From Cunninghamia lanceolata (taxonomy: Eukaryota; Streptophyta; Pinopsida; Cupressales; Cupressaceae): a stretch of 64,000 nt of DNA. The notes under the pieces are model-generated. The model was not told the origin of the DNA, searched no databases, and saw only the letters and a program-made list of their open reading frames with translations. How positions within the stretch are numbered: the stretch's first letter is position 1; each line of letters begins with the position of its first letter. The stretch is taken from assembly GCA_027924645.1 (NCBI GenBank), contig BSBN01001225.1, positions 11,674,001 to 11,738,000 on the forward strand. The letters are read 5' to 3'. Of the stretch, positions 22,701 to 32,477 are shown one piece after another. A program made the translations under genes and the position numbers.

Positions 22701-22960
22701 TTGTTGAAGACTTATGCAGAGCGAACATCCAGAGCAGGATATTTGAAGATGATGATGATGAACAGTGCAGAAACACGTAAGGCCCCTGAATGGAAAACAG
22801 CAACACACATCAACCACTGAGTAACGTTAGTAGATTAAGACCTAATCAACGGAGACTTGGGATCATGAATTCTTTGGATTCATCGTATCTTTCAAGATGA
22901 GTAAAGGTTGTTGTGTAACTTTTATTCTATGTTTGCGAATGACTAACATCATGACCAACA
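19795..22960 (+). repeat. 3' LTR of the Tat-like element
   Basis: 3166 bp, a copy of 8273-11437 with three substitutions and one extra A in the A-run near 22005. It ends ATGACCAACA at 22960, followed by the target duplication cttac. Confidence 0.95.
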
Positions 22961-24380
22961 CTTACCTCTCCATTTCACCAAATATTCCTCATATTGTATA
23001 TGTTTGGTGCTTCTCCCAATTATGTTATCCTTGATATCTCTTCAATTTCCTCTTTTGGTTGTGGTAGTATGGGGTTCTGCATAAGCTCTTCTACGTTGCT
23101 ATTGGTTGAGTATCCTTCATGGTATTGGTACAAATCTATGATGCTAAATATTAGGGATATGCCCATCCCTTCTAGTAAATCTAATTCATATGCATTTCCT
23201 GAGTCAAACTTTTGCACAACCTTGTAGGGTCAAAATTTCTTCATTTTCATCTTGTTGTAAGTCCCAACTGGAAACCTTTGCTTTTTGAGATATAGAATTA
23301 CTTCATCTCCAACCACAAATTCTTTGTACCTTCTTGTCTTGTCACTTGTCAGCTCTTTCCTTATATTCTTCATTCTTCTACTCTAAGTGATTTCTTACCT
23401 CTGCATGTAATTGTTTGATGTGTTCTACAAATTCTTCTACCTCTACACTCCTTTTTTCCTCCTTGTTGATGTCTCTTAACTTTGGTACATCTCTTGGAAG
23501 TCCTACTACTCACAATCTAAAATAGTGTTTTGTAGATACTTTTGTTTACTAAGTTTTTATATGCAAACCTTGCCTGAGATAGAATCATATCCTAATTTTT
23601 TATCTTTTCTCCCATTAGACATCTTAGTAGATTTCCTAGGTTCCCATTTACAACTTTGGTTTTTTCATTAGTTTGCAGATAGTATGCTAAACTGAACTTT
23701 AATTCTACTTTCATCCTTTTCCACAAGGTCCTCCAAAAGTATCATATAAATTTAGTGCCTCTATCTAAAACTATGCTCCTTCAAAAACCATGCAACCTTA
23801 TAACCTCTTTGAAGAATTGATAAGTTATGTGTACTATATCATTACTTTTCTTACATGGGATGAAGTGTGCCATCTTAGAAAACCTATCCACTACTACCAT
23901 TATTGAATCAATTCCCATTTGTGTTTTTGGTAATCCCAATACAAATTTCATTCTTATGTCCTCCCAAGGCTTCTTTGATACTAGTAATAGTTGATATAAT
24001 CACTTATTTTGATTGTGTCTCTTGGCAACTTGACAAATCTTGCAAATTTAAACAAATTTCTTTATATCCTTATAAATTTATGACCATAATTAGTTCTCAA
24101 TAACTGAGGCAATTATCTTAACTACCCTAAATTGTCCTACCAATCCACCACTATGCTTCTCCTTGGTTAGATTTTCCCTCATGGAGCTCCTCGATATGCA
24201 CAATTGACTACCCTTGTTCATAACACCTCATTTTGAATCAAACAGTCCAGCCAATTACTCTAGTCCATGCTTACTAATTCCTTACATGCCTTCCATAAAT
24301 TTGCAAAATCAAGATCAAGCTCATACAAATGTTTTTGCTCTTCAAACCTATGATGTAGGAAAAAATACTCAACTAAACAT
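22961..24380 (-). pseudogene. Chromovirus integrase relic (minus strand)
   Basis: Read on the minus strand, from high to low coordinates, this is a decayed gypsy integrase. It starts with LFDSK and QLCISRSSMREN near 24230-24180 (the approach to the zinc domain), followed by KHSGGLVGQF. The catalytic core has [16 protein letters not shown] near 23900, a degenerate VLDRGTKF second Asp near 23760, and FWRTLWKRM. The C-terminal part has KFDSGNAYELDLLEGMGIS near 23215. The first half of a chromodomain (EEYLVKWRG) runs into the Tat-like element at 22961. Many stops and frameshifts are present. RT and gag are not found upstream. The Tat-like element removed nothing; it split this relic and placed its last 80 bases at 8193-8272. 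Confidence 0.8.
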
Positions 24381-24549
24381 ATTAATCAAGGGAGATTTTC
24401 ATTAACATTACATTAGATTTTTGTTAACTAATGTTTCAAAAACAATCTATGTCTACAAAACCTCTTTATACTAGAAAATGAATAATAGTAAATAGAATTT
24501 TGAGAAATGAAGTACATAAATGAAAAGACAAAATGATAAAGAACTTGGT

Positions 24550-25730
24550 TGATGCAAGAGCATCACTCTCAATAGTTTTTTTATGCTTCTTAGGATGTTA
24601 GGAGTTTTGGCTGTGTTTGTAGGGGTCTTGAAGGATCCATTGGGATCATCTTAGGTGGTTTAGATAGTTTTGTTAGGCCTAGAATTCAAATTATTTGGTT
24701 TCTTGCCAAAATTGAAATTTGAATTTCTAGGTGGGTTTTTGTCTTGCTCACGATTGGGGATTGTCCTCAATTCTTGTTTTTGGATTTCATGGATCTAATA
24801 AGGTCTTAAGAGGACCATGAAATCATGTAAAGTTCCTTTCTTTGATAGTTTGGCTTTTGTCTAGGTTGAAAGTTGCACTAAACTGGCATAATTGTCAAAT
24901 TTCATGACATAATCTTTAGGTTTTATATGGAAAAGGACATATGCTCGTGGATAACTATTTTTGTAAGTCTTTGATGCAAAAAATCAATCCAAGAATATGC
25001 TCCAAGAAGTATTGGGAGCTAGAAATAAGAAAAAACCCTATTTTTTGACAAGTTTGAGAAAATTTTTATTCAAAAATAGTAAAAGAATGGCCATGTACGG
25101 CTTTGTACAACTCTGAATCAGATCTAAAAGATTATGGTTGAAAGTGCTCCATTTATTTGTCTGAATGCAGTTGGATTCATTCATTTTTGTGGTGCTTTTT
25201 CTTGAGTTATGGAAGAAATACTCCTAATTGTTCTTTCTCAGGCCTAGGGTTTTCAGTGAGCGAATTAAATTCATATATTTCTTTCCAACCATTGAAAATT
25301 TATGAGATTTGGCACTAATTTTCTATAAATTCTTATGCATTTTTTCCCAAAAGGAGGAGTGCTAATTCATCATTTTATTAGACTTACGGTAGATAGTGTA
25401 TTCTTACTATCATGTGGTTGAGTAAACCCTACTCTTTTAGGGTTTAATGGAAATGCTTGATTTTAGAGTTGATTACTACCAAGAATGGTTAGAGTGGAGT
25501 CTTTAGAGTGTGCCTAAGATTTCTAGAGCCTAAGAGTGCAAAAGAAATGCAAATTTTGATTCCTTTTGAGGGTTTGTGTTTGGAGAAATAAGCTTTTGGA
25601 ACAACAAATAGGGTATTATTAGTTGCCACCATTTAAGGACTAGAGAATCTTGTGTAGAAAGTTGTAGAAATCATATTTTCTTTGTCATTGAGAGTCCATA
25701 GTGTGTGTAAATAGATTTCCCTCTACATCA
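24550..25730 (+). repeat. 5' LTR of the chromovirus-like element
   Basis: Inferred from the PBS position: the LTR ends ctctacatca at 25730, and the matching inverted start tgatgcaaga is at 24550, giving TGATG...CATCA ends and 1181 bp. With no second LTR copy in the window, the left boundary is provisional. No long open frame is present. Confidence 0.55.
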
Positions 25731-25734
25731 TTAT

Positions 25735-25746
25735 TGGTATCAAAGC
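25735..25746 (+). promoter_or_regulatory. PBS, initiator tRNA-Met type
   Basis: TGGTATCAAAGC lies four bases after the LTR. It matches the widespread plant PBS complementary to initiator tRNA-Met (TGGTATCAGAGC) with one mismatch. Confidence 0.8.
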
Positions 25747-25792
25747 CTTGTTAAAACTAAGAAATTGAAGAAAGGGTTGATAATCAAAGAAA

Positions 25793-27357
25793 ATGTGAAA
25801 GATATCTCCAAGAGTCAATGCAAATAAAGGGGTGGTAGAGAGAATAGACACACAATTGGGAGAAGCCCTTGCTAGGGAAATGAGAGTCAGTTTGGATGCA
25901 AGACTCACTATAGTGGAAGCTAACCGAAGAAGAGGAGTGGTTACAGGAGATATGAGTGACCAGTATGAAGTGGTGGATGAAGCACCACAAGAAGAACCTC
26001 AAGAAGAGAGGGATGCTGATGATTTGAGGATGGAAATATTGTTGAAGGTAGTTAGGGGTGATGGAACCAAGGTGAAGATGAAACTTCCAGTGTATGCAGG
26101 TAGTTTGAATGGTGAAGAGCTCCTTGATTGGATAGGGGAGTTGGACAAATATTTTGAATTTGAGGATGTACCTAAAGAGCAGCAAGTAAAGTTGGCCAGG
26201 ACTAAGTTGAAAGGCTGTGCATCCCTATGGTGGGATTATGTTTAGGAAGAAAGGAGAAATAAAGGAAAATCTAAGATTACTTCTTAGGATAGGATGATTT
26301 CCAAGTTGAAGGGCAAATTCATGCCTAATGACTACATGACTCAGTTGTATAGGAAGTTGCAGAATTTGCAACAAAAGGATATGGGAGTGAAAGAGTACAC
26401 TGAAGAGTTTTACAAGTTGAGCATCAGATCAGGACACATGGAGGATGACATTGATAAGGTTACAAGATACCTTAATGGATTGAAGTACAACTTACAAGAT
26501 GAGTTGAGCCTTATAAGCCCCAGGACACTTGAAGAATGCTATCAACTAGCCTTAAAGGTTGAGGAGAAGTTGAATTGGAAACAAGAAAAACATAATATAG
26601 GTAGAGGAAGGACTTTTAGAGGTAGAGGTCCATATGCTGGTAGAGGACAACCACAAAGAAATCAATGTGAATCAAGTACCTCTCAAGAACAAGCACCAAA
26701 TCTAAGAGGAGGTTTTAGAGGAAGAAGGCCTAATTTTAGGAGCATATTTGGACAAAGAGAAGGAACAACTAGCTTCATAAGTAAATTCTACAAGTGCAAC
26801 AAGTTTGTAGGCCATCAAGCTTGGGAGTGTCTAGAAGAGCAATCAATTACCACCTTTAGGAATGAAAGAACTCAAGTTGCCCAAGGAGGAGATGAAGAGA
26901 GTGTTGAATCCTCACCACAACCAGAAGAGCCAGAGAGAGGAGAATCCTTGCTGATGAGAAGGACATTGATCAAGGTTCCAATGGAGAAGGAGCCACCTCA
27001 AAGGAAGTTGTTATTCAGGACTGTTTGCAAGTGTCAAGGTAAGTGTTTTCGATTTGTTATAGATTCTAGTAGTACTAATAATTTAGTTACTATTGAGATG
27101 GTAGAGAAACTAAATTTGAAGAGATTACCTCATCCTACACCATACAAGGTCTCATGGTTGAATAAGGGACAACAAGTACTAGTTAATGAGCAGTGTTGGG
27201 TAGAGTTTCAAATAGGAAGGTACAAAGATAAGGTGTTATGTGATATCATTCCTATGGATGTGTGGAATGTATTATTTGGTAGGCCATGGCAATATGATAG
27301 AAAACCAATGCATGATGGTGGAAATAATATCTATGTTTTGGAGAAGGATGGAGTACC
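25793..27357 (+). pseudogene. Chromovirus gag-protease, broken
   Basis: One frame runs from an ATG at 25793 to the insertion point at 27357, broken by TGA at 25796, TAG at 26243 and TAG at 26285. Gag domain: VYAGSLNGEELLDWIGELD, KLKGCASLWWDYV, then MISKLKGKFMP and KEYTEEFYKLSIRSGH. A Gly/Arg-rich stretch (GRGRTFRGRGPYAGRG) precedes a decayed CCHC knuckle (YKCNKFVGHQAWEC). The protease active site reads VIDSSSTNN where DSGAT/S is expected, so it is probably inactive even apart from the stops. The C-terminal protease motif IPMDVWNVLFGRPWQYDR and HDGGNN are conserved. The two TAG codons lie where the gag family has Trp, suggesting TGG-to-TAG transitions. The final codons before the old stop at 27400 belong to the inserted LTR. 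Confidence 0.85.
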
Positions 27358-29930
27358 TATTGGGACTGAAATTCCCAAGCTTCTTTTTGGAAAATATTAA
27401 GTTTCAATCATCCAAAGATTTCAGTATGTGAGCATATATGGAAAGATCCATAGTTGTTTTCAAGCAGAAATTAACAATTAAGTTGATAGAAATATTTGGA
27501 TTTGATCTATTCTGATTCCTAAAGACTTAATATAACATGGTTGAAGTGCTCATTAAAGATGAACCGTAAACAAGGAAGTGAAAAGTTACAAACCTTGTTG
27601 AAAATAAAGGAAAAATGGAATTAAGTACCAGAGTTGGATATGGGTGAATTCCTTATCGAAAATGAATAGGAGTTGCTTTTTGAACTATCTTAAAGTTTCC
27701 TGTATTTTGCAAGTTATGTGTGTTTTTGGTAAAATGCATTGTGGTATGGGTTTGTATGTTTGTATATACAAAGTCTCTCATTTACATAGTGGTTTGTATG
27801 TTGTGTCATTGTATGATGCATATGCAAAGTCCCTTGTATATCGGGTCGTGGTATGGTCGCATAAAGGAGTCATCGGGTTGATGCATTGTTTACTTGTATG
27901 CATTTGGCTAACATTTTATTGTTACATACAAGGTGGACCCGACGAGGTTAAAAGTTGAAATGTATTTTCTATCAGGTCCGTTGCTTGTATGTTATGTTTG
28001 TATGTTTGGAAGAACGCAACATACAATGCGGTACATACAACACGATATACATTGCCCGAAACTGAAACAATTATGAATTAACGTTAAGTCTTTGTATGTT
28101 TGCGCTTCGTATGTATGTTACAGTATACATACATTGCAGTACATACAAGGTGATATGCATAGCGTGGAACTGAAATGTTATGAAATACGGTTTTATTGTT
28201 GTATGTTTTAGATACATACATTTGCTGTGTACGTACAATGCAGAATCCAGGAAAGATTGAAATTTGGTTAAAAGGATGCATCAGGACTTAAAGTATATCG
28301 GAGGATGCATATACCAGCTGGATGTCAAAAGGATTTCAATATAGAAAAATCTTTGTATCGGTGAAGCTAAATAAGTTAGAACAAAGCCTGCGAGTCTCGC
28401 CAACATGATAGTCACAATGATGTCGAGGACATGTGAAAGTCTTGCCAATACAAAACACAGAAACCCTAAAATGACATTAAAATCTGAATGGTTAAGATAT
28501 TCTTCTGATAGTTGAAATATGGGTTTTTTGCAGGATATACACAGTGGGGATCAAGTTATATAAACACCCACGAAAGGATCTTGAGGAGCTGAATAAAATA
28601 TCGATAAGGGAAGTAATTACTTAAGTAAATACATATGTTTAAATAAATTTGTTTTGATTATTTGATCAGAATTAATTTGTATTTTATATAGTCTTTTTAG
28701 GAATAATAAAGAAACCTTCGAAGGATATTAAGAAGAACTACAGTTAAAGATCTTTGTTTGACCCTGAAATGGTTATCCATGTGATGATTAAAGACGAGTG
28801 TTAATTTTCCTAAATTTGTTTTATTAAGACAAATATTGTTGTTCGGTTATCAACCGTCACAACTATTGTAACTGGTCTAAAGCTTGTATGCCTCTCTTTA
28901 TAAGAGATGACCAAGACCAGAATAAAAGGGAGATAGAATAGGGAGAGATTACAGAATAGAACAGGGGATACTATAGATTAGATTTGAACAGCAATGCTAG
29001 TTCACTTTTAATATATTTTATTTCTGGTAGACCATGTGCAAACATTCTCTGATGAAGTCAAGTCTATGAACATGAAGCAATAACTATAGATTTTGGTATC
29101 AACTATCTGTTTAATTTATTCAATTATATGACTGTCTCCTTTCAAAGTTTTCTCTGTTATTCAATTTGAGTTAAGTATATCTTCAAGTTGTCTATACACA
29201 TTTGCTGTTATAGTGTGATAAGATTAACTGGTTTTTGCTTTCAAAATTAAATCCTTTAAATCTGTCATAGTAACTGTGAAGACATTGTCATGGATCTGTA
29301 AGAAGAGTCATATAGTTAGGGTTTGTATTCTGTCTCCAATTTTTTGATAAATCTTTTACAATTGCAGTATTATTCTGATAGGTTCCTTTTAAGAGGGATT
29401 AAATCATTTTAGATGAATGCAGGCAATTTTATTTTATCAATTGGATATATATAAGTATGGGATATTAACTATTTCCTTGTAGGGTTGTTCAAGTTACATA
29501 CCTATTCTTTCATGCCAGATAGTTTGAGTTTTTACCAAACAAACAGACATTTATTTTGTGATCATACTGACTCTATATTCAATAAGGCACTGGTCTAGAG
29601 TTTTCATTATCACTTATTCAAATTCACTTTAGATTTACTTAATTAGATTGCATTATCATTTTAGCATTACAATTTAGATCATTTAGAATTAACTTGTTGT
29701 CTTTTCATTTGTTTTATAATTTGTGCCATTATCAATAGTTAGATTAATTCTGATCAAAGTAGTGATCATCTCTTTATTTGCTTTATTAATTAGAGGCTCA
29801 CCCACCTAGGTCCGGCAAAGCCTGAAGTGAAGGGGGTTTATCCATATCTACCCCATGTCAGTTAGCAAAAAACATCAAGAGAGCCTAGCAACCTCTTAGG
29901 GTTAACGACCTGCGTTTTTGAGACCTAACA
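27358..29930 (+). repeat. 5' LTR of the LARD-like element
   Basis: 2573 bp. Its second base is A where the 3' LTR has the canonical G. It contains a block rich in TTGTATGT/ACATACAA words (about 27745-28245) and possible TATA boxes at about 28557 (ttatataaac) and 28896 (tttataag). Confidence 0.9.
27745..28245. repeat. GTATGT/ACATAC motif array in the LTR
   Basis: In 500 bases the word GTATGT or its complement recurs in both orientations, forming many short inverted repeats, for example gtatgttacagtatacatac near 28110. Intervening DNA is not a simple microsatellite. The array is conserved in the 3' LTR at about 32865-33350. Confidence 0.7.
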
Positions 29931-29934
29931 TAAT

Positions 29935-29953
29935 TGGCAACTCTGCTGGGGAC
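29935..29953 (+). promoter_or_regulatory. PBS candidate of the LARD-like element
   Basis: tggcaactctgctggggac starts four bases after the LTR end. The TGG start and spacing are typical, but the tRNA was not assigned. Confidence 0.6.
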
Positions 29954-30186
29954 AAAACATAGAGAAATCTGGTGGTAGACCATGTTATTAGAATCAGAGA
30001 ATTAAAAGGCATAACTTTGCTGGTGGAAGGAAAAACCCAGAAGATTGATTAGTCCTCTAAATAGAGGTCGCGACTCTACACAAAATTCAAATACAGATTG
30101 GTAAACTCTATTGGCAAGAACCCAGAAAGATGAAATTTTCCTCTTCGCACAAGGGGTGGTGACTCTGAAAATAAAATTGATGAAAC

Positions 30187-32362
30187 ATGAAAAAATATAA
30201 CATAACCCCTTTATATGCATTCTTTGAACTAAGGAGACATGAAGGAGAATTTGGGTATGATTTGTTCCACAGGTTGGTGGGCATCTATATACAGATACCT
30301 TTTCATCTCAAACCTAATGAATCCTTATGCATTAAAATGTTCATGCTTGCTTATGAGCCTATGTCAATTTATTGGCCTGAATCACTAAAACCAGTTACTC
30401 TAGACCAAGTGGGTAAATTGATTCCTATCATAGAAGGAAAAGGTATGAGGATGCTATCAATATTGAATCCAATGATAATGAATATCAAGATGATGATAAA
30501 AAAATGCAGCCATTAAAGGATGGGTATGCAAATGAAAATAATGACTGTAACAACCCACATGATGAGGATGAAGATAGAGAGGGTCTATCCTACATAACAG
30601 ATTGTGATTATAAATGTTATGAAGAATCCATTGAAAATCTAGATTTTGATGACAATCATGTGGATTTGCAATTAAGTGATTCTCGCAGTTCTTATGAAGA
30701 ACAGGAGATGTTTGCTGATCAAGCTGTTGTTGATCTTGATAGCATGACTAATTAGGAATTAGAAGTGTATTTAGAATGGAAAGAACAATAGCTCAGGAGG
30801 ATACAATAGATGATACAAGAAAGACAAGATAGATTGGCACAATTGAACATACATGCATCAAAACCACCAAAATATGTCCCTCCACAAGGTGGTAATATCA
30901 ATTCATATGAGCCCTCTCGGAATACATATGCTCTAGGAACTTCAAAAGTATCTCATGATGGATGCAACAACCCTACCCAATATAATATGTCACCACAAAG
31001 GCCCCAGCCTATACATGTAGGTAACATTTCCCAATACTATCCACCACCTTGACAGCGGTGTACCTCACAATATCAACAATATGTGCCACAATAAAATGTT
31101 TACTATCAACCTCCATATCAGACAAGTTTTATCCCAGCCCACCCATCGCAATATATGAATCAATAGTTTGGGGGGGAAGAGGATGATTATTTTCAAACTC
31201 ACAATCAAGAGGAAGAAGCAATGGAAAATGGTATGTCGGAACAAGAATTTCATGTGCTTACAAATCCATGTTATAAGGAGGATGAAGTAGATAATCAGGA
31301 TGATATGTCAACTTCTGAAAGAAATAATTGTGTTGATAAAATGGGCATACTTGATTTTATTGATCTTAAGTATCGTGGTGATGATCAAAATGATAAGGAG
31401 AATGTCAACAAGGAGATAAATGAGGAAACAAGTTCACTCAGCAGTGAACAAATTTTAGAACTGCTAACAATGGAATATCAGAGATATACACATGGGGATG
31501 ATTTGAAAGCTCCATGTCAAGCATACATTTGTTTTGATAGTGAAGGCATTTTACGTGACGATGATGGAAAAACTCTTGAAGCAGACCAAGATTCTATGTC
31601 TGTCCCTGTTCAAGAGGAGGTATATAAATCAAGATTGGGGATCTTTGAGAATGGCATCAATTCATATGTCATGGATAATACATGCTCAGCATCAGTTAGC
31701 CCAAACATACATAATGATGAATGTATTGATAAGAAGTTGATGTCACTGCCAATTGATGATATGGAGGATGTTGAAAACATCTTAGATGAAGCTATCTCAA
31801 AATATGTTGGTATGGCAAATTTCTCAAACCCATGTGAGAAGCATTTAGATGGTAGAGTGAACAACATAAAGAAGTGCCTTGTTGACAATTGTTTCCCTAG
31901 GTTGCATCAATTGCCCTATGATGCTTTCAGATTTTTATGCAGTCTTATGATGAGAAAAGACTGAATGATTTCAGCTATATGCTGAACAATGAGTATTCTC
32001 AGTTTTCATGTCAGCCAGGGCAGTATTTTACAATATATGATAGTGAGAAGAATAATAAAAAATGCTGCATTGAAGGTGAATACTTCCTATGTGACAAGAA
32101 TGTATCACATGATAATGGAAAGTTTTAGATAATGTCTAATTGTGAACAACTAAAAAGAGATAAGGGCAAAGCTGAATATAACATTGTGTTGAAAGTTTCT
32201 GATGGCAGTGGATATAGCAGGATAAATCATACAGATGTTTTCAAGAAAAGTTTGATGGAGTCAGATCAAAATAAGATATATGACAGAGGCAAAAAGAGGA
32301 TTTTTTCTGATGGCCCTGAGCCATCAGTTATGGTGTGGTTTTTTCAAACCATATCATTTTAG
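30187..32362 (+). pseudogene. Decayed hydrophilic ORF of the LARD-like element
   Basis: Three frames cover the interior. An N-terminal part (30187-30516) reads KKYNITPLYAFFELRRHEGE and KPVTLDQVGKLIPIIEGKG. From 30504 to 31964 a single frame continues through six in-frame nonsense codons (30753, 30789, 30807, 31050, 31092, 31164), mostly in Gln-rich context such as QQYVPQ*NVYYQ, consistent with CAA/CAG-to-TAA/TAG changes. A C-terminal part lies at 31937-32362. The product is acidic, Gln/Asn/Tyr-rich and has no zinc knuckle, protease or polymerase motif. It may be a diverged gag. I do not recognise it beyond that. Confidence 0.6.
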
Positions 32363-32477
32363 GGCAAAAGGTGACATTTGGACTCTATCTCCCAATGGGG
32401 TAGGCACTGGTCTGCTCCTCCAGAAATCTAGGATCTTGCTATGCCCACAAGGGGCATACATCTCCAGAAAGAGCCAC

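Larger units (their letters stand above)
8273..22960 (+). mobile_element. Full-length Tat/Ogre-like Ty3/gypsy retrotransposon
   Basis: A complete 14,688 bp LTR retrotransposon. The LTRs (8273-11437 and 19795-22960) begin TGTTGTGTGG and end GACCAACA. A perfect 5 bp target duplication, cttac, flanks it at 8268-8272 and 22961-22965. A PBS-like sequence follows the 5' LTR, and one uninterrupted ORF of up to 2378 codons carries all enzymatic domains. By eye the LTRs differ at three transitions (8649/20171, 11194/22717, 11305/22828) and one A-run length, about 0.1 percent, so insertion was recent. It lies in a minus-strand chromovirus chromodomain. No classic polypurine tract abuts the 3' LTR; the nearest purine-rich stretch is only ggtggcaag. 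The long LTRs, large polyprotein and extra RNase H point to the Tat branch. Confidence 0.95.
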
